Both the position numbers and the translations under genes were made by a program. The notes under the pieces were generated by a model. That model ran no database searches and was not told the origin of the DNA. It was given only the letters and a program-made list of their open reading frames with translations. A DNA stretch of 64,000 nt, taken from contig LARU01000004.1 in the NCBI GenBank assembly GCA_001274695.2, forward strand, positions 124,001 to 188,000. The letters are read 5' to 3'. Below are positions 1 through 8,150 of this stretch, in pieces. This DNA comes from Azoarcus sp. PA01. Lineage in GTDB: Bacteria > Pseudomonadota > Gammaproteobacteria > Burkholderiales > Rhodocyclaceae. Each line of letters begins with the position of its first letter. Position 1 is the stretch's first letter.

Positions 1-269
1 GTCCAACCTATGAAAACAAGGTTGGACGGCGAGGTTGGACGGCTCAAAGCCGCGCCGTTACTGGCTTCGTCCAACCGTCCGACCTCGTCCAGCCCAGCCG
101 CGCGACGTGTGCGCCCGCGTGCGCGTATACGCGTGTGCGCGGTGTCGGTTTTTTCTCCTGAGGTCTTTCAAATTCCCTTGGACAAGGTTGGACGGTTGGA
201 CAAAGGCAGCAGCCATAAGGGTTTCAGCCGTCCAACCTCGCCGTCCAACCTTGTTTTCATGGGTTGGAC
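1..269. repeat. 44-bp inverted repeat with nine GTCCAACC octamers
   Basis: Bases 1-44 and 226-269 are reverse complements with a single mismatch. The octamer GTCCAACC or its complement GGTTGGAC occurs at 1-8, 20-27, 33-40, 69-76, 186-193, 194-201, 230-237, 243-250 and 262-269. No convincing gene lies inside. The right arm ends three bases before the first phage start codon, so the block could be an operator/promoter region, an iteron-like protein-binding array, or a small inserted element with terminal repeats. The left arm begins at base 1, so the repeat may extend out of the window. Confidence 0.85.
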
Positions 270-271
270 GG

Positions 272-583
272 ATGTTTGACCCGGCAATTCTGGACGCGAT
301 GCGGGCCGATCTTCGGTTCGTGAGTCCGGCGCTGGAGCGGGAAGGGTGGAGCATGGAGGAGATCGGGGAGGTGAGTGCGATCGTGAAGGCGCATCTGGCT
401 TCCGGCAACAACGAAGGGCTCGTCGCGGGCGCGGCTTGGCTGCGGCAAAGGGCAGGGCGCCGGCTGGCGGAACTTCAGGCGGAGCATGCGAAGTTCCGGG
501 CGCAAGAGGCAGGTGAATGGCACGACGAGGCGTCGGTCCGGGCGCTGAATCGCGAATGGATGCGAACAAGGGGAAAGCGGTGA
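272..583 (+). CDS. Small phage protein of unknown function
   Basis: This reads as a 103-residue, Ala/Arg/Glu-rich, probably helical soluble protein. I do not recognise the family. The reading frame is open back to base 35, but that upstream part crosses the inverted repeat and translates into low-quality Arg/Pro-rich sequence, so the ATG at 272 is preferred; no clear Shine-Dalgarno is seen. A second ATG at 302 is possible. The stop overlaps the GTG start of the Mor-family gene (GTGA), which suggests translational coupling and a shared early/middle transcript. A regulatory role is only a guess from position. Confidence 0.55.
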   Translation: MFDPAILDAMRADLRFVSPALEREGWSMEEIGEVSAIVKAHLASGNNEGLVAGAAWLRQRAGRRLAELQAEHAKFRAQEAGEWHDEASVRALNREWMRTRGKR

Positions 584-1092
584 AGAGCATGCTGCAACAG
601 ATCTGTGAAGTGATCGGCTTCGAGGCGACGTGTGAGATGTCGGGATGGCTCGGCGGGCGGTCGCTGTACGTGCCGGATATCGCGCACCCGAACCATGTCA
701 TCGCGCAACTGCTCGGGCGCGATGCGTTCGCCGAACTGGTCGCGGTGTTCGGCGGGCAGACGATCGATCTTCCGGCCGGCGACATCTACATGCGAGCCCG
801 GCGCAACCGCGAAGTCACGACGCTGCTCAGTGATGGATACAGCGAGCGCTACGTCGCCAACCGGTTTCGCATGACGACGTCGAACGTTCGCTCGATCCGT
901 CGTCGTGCGGAGCGTATGGGGGTGCTGCCGATGATCCTGCGTCGCAAAGGCTGGCCGCAGGTGCCCGAGGTCGAGCAGCGCCGCGCCGACCAGTTCGAGC
1001 TGCCGATCGACGACCGCGACGGACGGCCGGGGGCCCCTGTGACCACCGCCCCACGCGGGGACGTAGAGCCCCGAAATCTCGCTAGTTTCTAG
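580..1092 (+). CDS. Mor transcription activator family protein (late-gene activator)
   Basis: The 170-residue protein matches the Mor/C family of Mu-like phages, DNA-binding activators that switch on middle or late promoters. The dimerisation part is seen at residues 10-72, with the paired GGxxxYVP and FGGxxIxLP motifs and a conserved HP between them. A helix-turn-helix lies at about 86-109 (GYSERYVANRFRMTT), followed by a basic helix. The GTG start at 580 is chosen because AAGGGGA at 568-574 sits at good spacing and the start overlaps the previous stop. The C-terminal 50 residues are a family-atypical tail. It lies directly upstream of the packaging genes and is the obvious candidate to activate them. 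Confidence 0.85.
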   Translation: MKSMLQQICEVIGFEATCEMSGWLGGRSLYVPDIAHPNHVIAQLLGRDAFAELVAVFGGQTIDLPAGDIYMRARRNREVTTLLSDGYSERYVANRFRMTTSNVRSIRRRAERMGVLPMILRRKGWPQVPEVEQRRADQFELPIDDRDGRPGAPVTTAPRGDVEPRNLASF

Positions 1093-1151
1093 GGTTTGAG
1101 CGGTTCTAACAGTTTCCTGAACACAACACTGAACAAGGCAACGATTCGAAC
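1093..1151 (+). promoter_or_regulatory. Candidate late promoter/activator site upstream of terminase genes
   Basis: The short gap between the Mor-family gene and terminase contains the dyad GTTC (1103-1106), 12 bases, GAAC (1119-1122), with a further GAAC at 1131-1134. Mor-type activators bind dyads next to a weak -10 box, so this is a plausible site. No standard -35/-10 pair is visible. The call rests on position and the dyad only. Confidence 0.3.
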
Positions 1152-1808
1152 ATGGCAGCCAAGGAATTGATGTCCGTCCGGGGTTACGCGAAGTCCCGCG
1201 GCCTCGCTCACACGACCGTCGATTACCACATCCGCAGCGGCAAGCTGGTGGCGATCGAAGGCAAGATCGATCCGGACTACGCGGACGTGGTGCTGCGCGA
1301 GAAGATCAACAAGCTGCAGAGCCAGCGCGGCAAGGGCCAGCGCCGCAAGAGCGAACCCGCCACGTCGGGCGATACTGCGTCGTCCCTGCCTGCCGGCATT
1401 CCGACCCTGCCGCCGGCCGACCTCGGGGGACTCCCCGCCGGTCAGGCCCTCGAGGCGATCCGCCACGCGATCCCCCGAAACTTCGACGAGGCCCAGTTCT
1501 ACGTCGTTGTCGAAGACCTGCTGAAGCGCCGCCTTGCGAATGCCGAGCAGGAGTCGCGCCTCCTCGATGCTGACGGAGTCCACAAGACGCAGTTCGAGAT
1601 GGCGCGCCAGATCCGCGACGCGATGATGGCGATCCCGCCGCGGCTGCAGGACACGCTCGCGGTCTGCACCGACCCCGGCGAGTGCGGGCGACTGCTGGCC
1701 GACGAGATTCGCCAGGCACTCGAATCCGCCGCCGACGCCGCGGGCCAGCTCGGCGCCGAGCTCGAGGATGGCGACGACGAACCCGCGCAAGAGGAGCTCG
1801 CCCTCTGA
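1152..1808 (+). CDS. Phage terminase small subunit
   Basis: The 218-residue protein precedes a GpA-type large terminase. Residues 5-40 (MSVRGYAKSRGL...DYHIRSGKL) look like the winged-helix DNA-binding domain of Nu1-like small terminases, which recognise the packaging site. The centre is Ala/Pro-rich, the C-terminal half is predicted to be helical, and the last 25 residues are very acidic (EDGDDEPAQEE), suiting a contact to the large subunit. The stop codon overlaps the ATG of the large subunit by one base. The function rests on the N-terminal helix-turn-helix and gene order. Confidence 0.75.
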   Translation: MAAKELMSVRGYAKSRGLAHTTVDYHIRSGKLVAIEGKIDPDYADVVLREKINKLQSQRGKGQRRKSEPATSGDTASSLPAGIPTLPPADLGGLPAGQALEAIRHAIPRNFDEAQFYVVVEDLLKRRLANAEQESRLLDADGVHKTQFEMARQIRDAMMAIPPRLQDTLAVCTDPGECGRLLADEIRQALESAADAAGQLGAELEDGDDEPAQEELAL

Positions 1809-3868
1809 TGGCCCATCCGTCCGCCTGCGCCGCCGTCGGCGCCGCCTGGTGCGCCGGCCTGATGCCCGATCCGGACATCGACGTCGACGAATGGGCCGAG
1901 CAATACCGCTACCTCCCGCCCGATAGCGCCGAGCCCGGCAAATTCCGCCTGTCGCGCACGCCCTTCATGCGCGACATCATGCGCGACCTCTCCCCGGGCT
2001 CCGACATCGACGAAGTCGTCCTCGTGAAGGGCGGCCAGATTTCCGGCTCCGAGACCGCGAACAACTTCCTCGGCTACGTGATGCACATCGCGCCCGGCCG
2101 TTCGATGATGGTGCAGCCGACCGTCGATGCCGCGAAAGACTACGTGCGCGAGCGCATCAACCCGCTCATCGAATACACGCCGATCCTCAAGCGCCGCGTC
2201 GCTGAAGCCAAGAGCCGCGACGGCGGCAACACCGTCAAGCACAAGCGCTTCCCCGGCGGATTCCTCGCCGTTACCGGCGCCAACTCCGCGCAGGGGCTGC
2301 AGTCCCGCGCGATCCGCTACCTCGTCCTCGATGAGATCGATCGCTACCCGCGCGACGTCGATGGCCAGGGCGACCCGATCGGGATGGCCGTCAAGCGCAC
2401 CGACACGTTCAAGCGCAACCGCAAGATCTTCAAGCTCTCGACCCCCGGCAACAAGGACGAGAGCCGCATCATGGTCGACTACGACGAGACCGATCAGCGC
2501 CGCGCCTTCGTCCCGTGCCCGCACTGCGGCCACATGGACCACATCCGCTGGGAGAACATCCGCTGGCCGACCGGCCACCCGGAACAAGCGCGCCTCGTCT
2601 GCCAGGACTGCGGCGCCGAGATCGAAGAGCACCACAAGACTTGGATGCTCGAGCGCGTCGAATGGCGGCCGACCGCCGTCAGCAAGCGCCCGCGCACCCG
2701 CGGCTACCACTGTCCCGGCCTCTACTCGCCGATCGGCTGGCGCAGCTGGAGCGACATCGCAGCCGACTGGGAGCAGGCCCTCGCGCTCGCCGCGCGCGGC
2801 GACGACACCCTGCTCAAGAAAGTCACGAACATGGACCTCGGCGAAGCCTACGAGCAGCAGGGCGAGCGCGCCACCGTCTCCGCGATCAAAGCCCGCGCCG
2901 AGCGCTACGACCACCGTATGGTCCCGTACGGCGGCCTCATCCTCACCGCCGGCGTCGACGTCCAGCACAACCGCCTCGAATGCCACACGCTCGCGATCGG
3001 CCGGCACGAGGAAGCCTGGGTCGTCGACTACCACATCATCTGGGGCGACCCGCTGCAAGCGCAGGTCTGGCAGGATCTCGACACCTGGCTGCAGACGCCG
3101 CTGCGCTACCAGAACGGCGCCGAGATGCGCATCGCCGCGTGCGCGATCGACGCCTCCGACGGCCACACCACCAACGAAGTCCACAAGTTCTGCCGCGGCA
3201 AGGCCGGCCGCATGGTGTTCGCCATCAAGGGCGCCAAGCCCTTCGACGCGCCGATCATGCCACCGCCGAGCGCCCGCGAAGTCGACCAGGGCGGCAAGCG
3301 TGTCAAGAACGGCGACCTGCTTTGGGTCATCGGCGTCAGCCAGATCAAGAACACGCTCTCCGCCCGGCTGCGCCTCGAAACGCCGGGCAAGAACTTCATC
3401 CACTTCGGCGACTGGCTGCCCGACGAGTACTTCGAGCAGCTCGCTTCCGAAAAGCTCGTCAAGCGCTTCCAGAACGGCGTGGTCTATCGCCGCTGGGTGC
3501 CTGTCCCCGGCGTGCGCAACGAAGCGTGGGACACCCTCGTCTATGCCTACGCCGCCGGCGTGCGGCTCGGTGTCAATCGGTGGGGTGAGCCTCGGTGGGC
3601 GGAATGCGAACAGCGGCTGCACCAGGCTGATCTACTGGAGCGCACGTTGTCCGCCCCGCTTCCGCCCGAGGAAATCAAGGCGGAGCCTATCGCTAACCAA
3701 GAAGCGGAGGAGGCCCCGGCGGAACCGGTGATGGAATGCGAGACCGCGCAAGGCAGCGCAAGTGAGCTCACTGGTATGCGCGCTTCGTCGGCGCCGGCCC
3801 CTGCGCCTTTGCCCCGTGCGGTAGTCGCCTCGCGGCGCGTAGCGCGATCGGGCTATCTGATGAGGTGA
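1808..3868 (+). CDS. terL: Phage terminase large subunit, GpA family
   Basis: The 686-residue ATPase/endonuclease drives DNA into the prohead and cuts it. The N-terminal ATPase part shows the GpA-type variant phosphate loop (VKGGQISGSETAN, about 72-85) in place of a classical GKT Walker A, and a clear Walker B YLVLDEID at about 171-178. A cysteine pair CPHCGH/CQDCGA at about 237-268 may bind zinc. The nuclease part has an acidic strand GVDVQHNRLE near residue 384. The last 60 residues are low-complexity Ala/Pro/Glu. The start is ATG 1808, overlapping the small-subunit stop; the frame is open further upstream, but only as shadow. The next rightward gene is 1.8 kb away because two cargo genes are inserted. 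Confidence 0.93.
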   Translation: MAHPSACAAVGAAWCAGLMPDPDIDVDEWAEQYRYLPPDSAEPGKFRLSRTPFMRDIMRDLSPGSDIDEVVLVKGGQISGSETANNFLGYVMHIAPGRSMMVQPTVDAAKDYVRERINPLIEYTPILKRRVAEAKSRDGGNTVKHKRFPGGFLAVTGANSAQGLQSRAIRYLVLDEIDRYPRDVDGQGDPIGMAVKRTDTFKRNRKIFKLSTPGNKDESRIMVDYDETDQRRAFVPCPHCGHMDHIRWENIRWPTGHPEQARLVCQDCGAEIEEHHKTWMLERVEWRPTAVSKRPRTRGYHCPGLYSPIGWRSWSDIAADWEQALALAARGDDTLLKKVTNMDLGEAYEQQGERATVSAIKARAERYDHRMVPYGGLILTAGVDVQHNRLECHTLAIGRHEEAWVVDYHIIWGDPLQAQVWQDLDTWLQTPLRYQNGAEMRIAACAIDASDGHTTNEVHKFCRGKAGRMVFAIKGAKPFDAPIMPPPSAREVDQGGKRVKNGDLLWVIGVSQIKNTLSARLRLETPGKNFIHFGDWLPDEYFEQLASEKLVKRFQNGVVYRRWVPVPGVRNEAWDTLVYAYAAGVRLGVNRWGEPRWAECEQRLHQADLLERTLSAPLPPEEIKAEPIANQEAEEAPAEPVMECETAQGSASELTGMRASSAPAPAPLPRAVVASRRVARSGYLMR

Positions 3869-3983
3869 CGAGCTCATCGTCGGGATGCATCAAGCGCCGG
3901 CGCATTCCCCTTGCCTACGGTCGTCAGGGGAGGGCGGCTATTTTGACCGCCACGGCCGATCGCGGTCATCTCGCTGCCGAACG

Positions 3984-4746
3984 CTAGCGTCTCCGGATGA
4001 TCAATCCTAGGAGTCCGGCGGCCAACAACACAATGGTGCTGGGCGACGGTACCGCAAGGATATCACCGTCACGGATAGCCCATGCCGAAAGATAGGAAAC
4101 CGGCCTGTACAAATCACTGCCGGTGTAATGGCTCCCTTGTCCACCATGGTAAAAACTAAAATCAAGTGAGCTCGGAAAAATCAGGGTTTCCGCGAGTGCC
4201 TGTCCAATAGTAACTGTCTGCGAGATCCGCTTGAATGTTGATAAAGGGTCCGGGGCTGTCCGTACCCCAGCCACTTTCTAGCTGTTGGCAAGTGCTACGG
4301 GTGGAAGTCGCGGCGTCGCAGAGTCCCTGGTTACCCAAGGAAATGTAAAACAGATGAGCCATTTCATTTGTCGTGCTCCCGGCGTAGACGGAACCCGGCG
4401 CGGCGATGTTATACCCCCAGTCACTAGAACCGTCATAACTCCAACTATAAACGTACGTGTCGCCATTTACCGGCCCGGCAGTCGGCAACCGCCAATCATC
4501 ATAGTAAACTTTTCGTTTCTCATCATAAAATTGAAGCCCAGATACCCAATTCGTCGCCTCGCTCCATGTCATTCTTCCGTCAGAGTCATACCCAGACGTT
4601 TTTGCGTAGTTCGCGTCTTGCAACCAAGTGACATTCAACACGCTGTCATAAATGAGCCCGCCGCCTCGGTCGAACAGAGCTGCGGACGCGGCATCATGGC
4701 CGATTATTAACAGGGATGCAGCGCCGACCAAAAGCACGTTGTGCAT
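3984..4746 (-). pseudogene. Frameshifted PEP-CTERM protein with DUF1566-type domain (phage cargo gene)
   Basis: Read leftward, the first frame (4746 to about 4195) gives a signal peptide (MHNVLLVGAASLLIIG, cut after DAASA). It continues into a DUF1566/Lcl-like domain with motifs WLQDANYAK, TWSEATNW, DDWRLPT and YYWTGT. The frame then stops at 4162. One base further on, from about 4193 to 3984, a second frame continues the same domain (WAIRDGD) and ends in a PEP-CTERM signal: VPSPST, a hydrophobic stretch and a terminal RRR. One extra base near 4194 explains the break. An intact protein would be about 253 residues, exported and anchored or processed by an exosortase. The region is visibly more AT-rich than the flanking phage genes and sits backwards inside the late operon, like a moron. 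Confidence 0.8.
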
Positions 4747-5131
4747 ATAAATACCGACAAGAAGATAATGACGTTTTCGTTATCAAAAAATGAGCCTGGA
4801 TGTTGTGCGGTTATATATATCACATATTATTCAAACTGTTACAAGAGTAGCCGATAGGGGTACGGTAACAAATCATCTGCGACTGTAAAAAATATCGACA
4901 ACGCGGGAGCATTGCACGGCGTCGCCCGCACAGTGCGCGCTGGAATTCAACCGAAAGAGGCTGCGAGATTGCGGTTGGCGCCGGAGCGCAAAGAAAAGGC
5001 GCGGTCACCTGCTGCGCACTTTCTCCCCGCGCCCTCTGCGAGCATCGTGCCCGCCGTCGCCGCCTTGTAAGTTCTGGAGTAGCCGTTCGTAGTGCTAGTA
5101 TTACCGTCGGACTTTACCCGCTGTGCTTCGA
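4747..5131. other. Gene-free stretch between two cargo genes, possible leftward promoter
   Basis: I see no credible gene in these 385 bases. The part nearest the PEP-CTERM gene (4747-4850) is AT-rich. Read leftward it contains TTGTAA and TTGAAT hexamers followed by TATATATAA, so it may carry the promoter of that gene; spacing is not ideal. The rest is GC-rich and featureless. A 62-residue leftward reading frame at 4820-5008 has no family character. Confidence 0.4.
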
Positions 5132-5545
5132 TCAGCGGTCCATTTGCTCCGGCTTAACGGGGGTGAGTGGGCGAGGGACCTCTCCCGCCGTTATCTGCCC
5201 CCTGATATCCTCGACCAATTCGGCGATGCGGGGATGCTTCCGACTCCATGCTTCGATCGCAACGGCGATCATCCCTATGTCGCGAGGGTCGCCGGTGCCT
5301 GCGTTCATGATGGCCAAGACCGCCTGAGCTTCGCCGCACTCCCGGTCATACGAATCGAACTTGGCCGCAACGATCCCGAGGAGCTCAAACTCGTGCCGGA
5401 CGATGCAGGAGCCTGGCTCAAGATTCTGTTCCGATAGCGATGCTCCGCCGCTTACGAAAGTTGCCACTGGAATCGCCGCTGCAACTCCGAGCGAAACCTT
5501 CGCGAGAATGGAGCGGACGAATGACTGCCGACTCTCGGTTTCCAT
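5132..5545 (-). CDS. Small membrane-anchored protein of unknown function (phage cargo gene)
   Basis: The 137-residue protein starts at ATG 5545 behind a perfect Shine-Dalgarno (GGAGGA, four bases before the ATG). Residues 12-33 (ILAKVSLGVAAAIPVATFVSG) form one membrane segment or uncleaved signal anchor. The rest is a soluble, mixed-charge domain with two cysteines (near residues 49 and 70). I do not recognise a family. It points against the phage late operon and lies beside the PEP-CTERM gene, so it is probably a separately expressed moron, perhaps altering the lysogen surface or excluding other phages. The opposite-strand reading frame at 5123-5437 lacks a ribosome site and was discarded. 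Confidence 0.65.
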   Translation of the reverse strand: METESRQSFVRSILAKVSLGVAAAIPVATFVSGGASLSEQNLEPGSCIVRHEFELLGIVAAKFDSYDRECGEAQAVLAIMNAGTGDPRDIGMIAVAIEAWSRKHPRIAELVEDIRGQITAGEVPRPLTPVKPEQMDR

Positions 5546-5618
5546 GGTCTCCTCCGGCGCGAGTCCTTTCACCCACTCTAGCACTCGCTCCCGCCTGCCG
5601 CTGTCGCCCTGCATAGCT

Positions 5619-5638
5619 GAAATCCACCCACAGGCACC
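5619..5638 (+). repeat. Copy 1 of intergenic phage motif GAAATCC-NN-CCACAGGC-NN-C
   Basis: This 20-base motif recurs at 8943-8962 and 12830-12849, each time just upstream of a phage gene block, here 49 bases before the gpW start. In this copy both variable dinucleotides are AC. The function is unknown; see the finding on this repeat. Confidence 0.75.
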
Positions 5639-5686
5639 CCGTGCCCGCGCGCGCGATCCTTGGCGCAATCCTTCACAGGTTGCGCC

Positions 5687-5902
5687 ATGCCCGTCACCCA
5701 ATCCGACATCGACGCTCTCAACGCCGCCATTCGCCAGGGCGAGCGGATGGTGCGCTTTGCTGACGGCAAGACCGTCGAATACCGCTCCGTCGCCGAGCTG
5801 AAGATCGCCCGCGACGACGCCCTGCAGCAACTCGCGACCGAGTCCGGCCGCGTCCGTCCGCGCATCACCAAGCTCTACCACGCCGGCCGAGGCTTCGACT
5901 GA
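5687..5902 (+). CDS. gpW-family head-to-tail joining protein
   Basis: The 71-residue protein matches phage gpW, a small helix-hairpin-helix protein that sits below the portal and stabilises packaged DNA before gpFII and the tail are added. The family pattern is visible from residue 5 onward: DIDALNAAIRQGERMVRF, then DGKTVEYRS and ELKIARDDAL. Start ATG 5687 has AGG seven bases upstream, and length agrees with the family (about 68-72). The stop overlaps the portal start by one base. Confidence 0.85.
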   Translation: MPVTQSDIDALNAAIRQGERMVRFADGKTVEYRSVAELKIARDDALQQLATESGRVRPRITKLYHAGRGFD

Positions 5903-7359
5903 TGGCCAAGCGCAACGGCAAGCGCAACAGTCCCCGCCGCGTCGTCCCGGCCACGGCCGGGCAGGGCGCCGCGCTCACCGTCCAGGCTCGCTACGACGCC
6001 GCCGGCCACGGTCGCCGCATGCGCGGCTGGTCGGCGCCGAGCAGCGGCCCGAACCGCGCCATCACCGGCCTGCCGACGATCCGCAACCGCAGCCGCGATG
6101 CCAGCCGCAACGAATGGGCCGGCGCCTCCGGCGCGCGCGTCTGGACGACCAACCTCGTCGGCGTCGGCATCCTCCCGCGCCCGCGCACCAAAGATGCCGC
6201 CCTTAAGGCGCGCCTCGTTGCGCTGTGGGACGACTGGGCCAACCTCGCCGACGCCGACGGCATCCTCGACTTCTACGGCCTGCAGACCCTCGCCACCCGC
6301 AGCTGGGTCGTCTCCGGCGAAGTCTTCATCCGCCTGCGCCCGCGCCGGCTCGAGGACGGCCTGCCGGTCCCGCTGCAGATCCAGCTCCTCGAATCCGACA
6401 TGGTCCCGATGCTCGACCAGGACCTCCCCAACGGCAACCGCATCCGCTCCGGCATCGAGTTCGACCGCATCGGGCGCCGCGTCGCCTACTGGATGCACCG
6501 CGAACACCCCGGCGACACCTTCTCCGGCTCGATCAGCCTCACCGACCTCGCTCGCGTCGACGCCGCCAGCGTCCGCCATCTCTTCGAGCCGCTGCGCCCC
6601 GGCCAGCTGCGCGGTGTCTCCGAGTTCGCGCCGATCCTCGCCAAGCTGCGCGGCGTCATGGACTTCGACGACGCCGTGCTCGAGCGCCAAAAACTTGCCA
6701 ACCTCTTCACGCTGCTGATCACCCGCCCGGCCAGCGGCAGCACCGATGCCGCCATCGACCCGGTCACCGGCACCGCGATCCAGTACGACACCAGCGGCGC
6801 GCCGCTCGCCGCGCTCGAGCCGGGCATCAGCATGGAACTCGCTCCCGGCGAGGAACCCAAGTTCAGCGATCCCCCGGACGCCGGCGCCAACTACGGCGAA
6901 TTCATGCGGCAGCAACACTTGGGTGTTTCGGCCGGGCAGGGCACGCCCTACGAGCTCCTCACCGGCGACATCCGCGACGTATCAGACCGCACCCTGCGCG
7001 TCGTCATCAACGAATTCCGGCGGCACTGCGAACAACGCCAGTGGCAGATCCTCATCCCCATGCTCTGCGCGCCGGTGCGCGACGCCTGGGCCGCCGCCGC
7101 AGGCCTTTCCGGCGTGCTCACCCCGGACGAAGCGCGCGAAGCCCGCAACGTCACCTGGGCGCCGCACGGCTGGGCCTACATCCACCCCACGCAGGACGTT
7201 CAGGCCAAGAAGATGGAGAAGGAAGCGGGCTTCAAATCCCGCAGCCAGATCATCACCGAGCGCGGCGACGACCCGGAGGAGGTCGACGCCGAACGCGCCG
7301 AAGATCGCGCCCGCGAAACCCGCCTCAAGCTCACCCCGCCGGGCCCCGCCGATGCCTGA
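5902..7359 (+). CDS. Phage portal protein, lambda gpB family
   Basis: The 485-residue portal forms the dodecameric ring at the prohead vertex through which DNA enters and leaves. Lambda-family features are the early ARYDAAG and RNRSRDASRNEW region, the NLVGVGI segment, WVVSGEVFIRLR at about 135-146, the LLESDMVP motif, and HLFEPLRPGQLRGVSEFAPIL at about 226-246. A late QHLGVSAGQGTPYE block follows at about 338-351. The C-terminal 40 residues are highly charged, as in portals processed or docked to the protease. It starts on the gpW stop codon and its own stop overlaps the next gene's start. Confidence 0.92.
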   Translation: MAKRNGKRNSPRRVVPATAGQGAALTVQARYDAAGHGRRMRGWSAPSSGPNRAITGLPTIRNRSRDASRNEWAGASGARVWTTNLVGVGILPRPRTKDAALKARLVALWDDWANLADADGILDFYGLQTLATRSWVVSGEVFIRLRPRRLEDGLPVPLQIQLLESDMVPMLDQDLPNGNRIRSGIEFDRIGRRVAYWMHREHPGDTFSGSISLTDLARVDAASVRHLFEPLRPGQLRGVSEFAPILAKLRGVMDFDDAVLERQKLANLFTLLITRPASGSTDAAIDPVTGTAIQYDTSGAPLAALEPGISMELAPGEEPKFSDPPDAGANYGEFMRQQHLGVSAGQGTPYELLTGDIRDVSDRTLRVVINEFRRHCEQRQWQILIPMLCAPVRDAWAAAAGLSGVLTPDEAREARNVTWAPHGWAYIHPTQDVQAKKMEKEAGFKSRSQIITERGDDPEEVDAERAEDRARETRLKLTPPGPADA

Positions 7360-7672
7360 CAAATACCTCAGCCTGTGGGCCGCGCTGTGGGACGCACTCC
7401 CCGACCCGATCCGCGCCGCGATCGTCGGCGCCGCCGTCGCCCTGATCCGCGTGATGTACGACGGTCGCGAACCGTCGATCGTGCGGCGGCTGCTCGAATG
7501 CACGCTGTGCGGCGCCATCGCCCTGAGCATCGCCTCGCTCGCCGAAGCGCTCGGCATCCAAGGCGACTACAGCACGTTCGCCGGCGGCGCCATCGGCCTG
7601 CTCGGCGCCGACACCGTGCGCGCCTGGGCGACCCGCATCGGCGAACAGCGCATAAAGGATCTCGAGACATGA
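7352..7672 (+). CDS. Putative holin, lambda-family phage holin type
   Basis: The 106-residue protein has short hydrophobic helices at about 17-33 (PIRAAIVGAAVALIRVM), 47-66 (LLECTLCGAIALSIASLAEA) and 72-88 (FAGGAIGLLGADTV), separated by a charged loop DGREPSIVRR. This layout matches lambda-family class II/III holins of proteobacterial prophages, which open the inner membrane at lysis. The gene overlaps the portal stop, and its own stop overlaps the endolysin ATG, so portal, holin and endolysin are translationally coupled. The call is from topology and position. Confidence 0.7.
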   Translation: MPDKYLSLWAALWDALPDPIRAAIVGAAVALIRVMYDGREPSIVRRLLECTLCGAIALSIASLAEALGIQGDYSTFAGGAIGLLGADTVRAWATRIGEQRIKDLET

Positions 7673-8148
7673 CGTTTGACGAAGCTTTCGCCCGCGTCCT
7701 CAGCCACGAAGGCGGTTTCAGCGACCACGCGGCAGACACCGGCGGCGCCACGCGATGGGGCATCACCGAGCGCGTCGCCCGCGCCCACGGCTACCACGGC
7801 CTGATGCGCGAGCTGCCCGCTGAATTCGCCCGGATCATCTATCGCGCCTCGTACTGGGACGCCTGCCAATGCGACCAGCTGCCCGGCTGGCTGCGCATGC
7901 ATGTATTCGATGCGGCAGTCAATTCAGGCACCGCGCAGGCCGCGCTGTGGCTGCAACGCGCCGTCGGCGCCCACCCCGACGGCATCATCGGCGCAAAAAC
8001 CATCGCCTGCGCCCGCCGCGCCGACCCCGGCACCGCCGTCGCCCGCTTCAACGCGCACCGGCTGCGCTTCCTCGCCGGCTTGCCGACCTGGCCCGTCTTC
8101 GGCCGCGGCTGGGCCCGGCGCATCGCCGCAAACCTGCAGGAGACCTAG
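7669..8148 (+). CDS. Endolysin, glycoside hydrolase family 108 (muramidase)
   Basis: The 159-residue enzyme cleaves peptidoglycan glycan strands. It shows the GH108 opening FARVLSHEGGFSDHAADTGG (catalytic Glu in the HEGG motif, about residue 14), then TRWGIT, and the C-terminal peptidoglycan-binding region DAAVNSGTAQAALWLQRAVG. No signal peptide or membrane anchor is present, so it should depend on a holin for release. AAGGA lies upstream of ATG 7669, which overlaps the putative holin stop. Lysis genes usually sit at an end of the late operon; here they are inside the head module. Confidence 0.87.
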   Translation: MTFDEAFARVLSHEGGFSDHAADTGGATRWGITERVARAHGYHGLMRELPAEFARIIYRASYWDACQCDQLPGWLRMHVFDAAVNSGTAQAALWLQRAVGAHPDGIIGAKTIACARRADPGTAVARFNAHRLRFLAGLPTWPVFGRGWARRIAANLQET

Positions 8149-8150
8149 AC

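Noticed and set aside
35..271. N-terminal extension of the first phage gene
   Set aside because: It runs through the inverted repeat and gives Arg/Pro/Cys-rich sequence without a ribosome site; ATG 272 is more plausible.
1499..3622. 707-residue leftward reading frame opposite terminase
   Set aside because: Antisense shadow; the terminase frame has Walker motifs and family length.
4820..5008. 62-residue leftward reading frame
   Set aside because: No ribosome site, no family character, mixed low-quality composition.
5123..5437. 104-residue rightward reading frame
   Set aside because: No ribosome site, and it is antisense to a gene with a perfect Shine-Dalgarno and a membrane helix.
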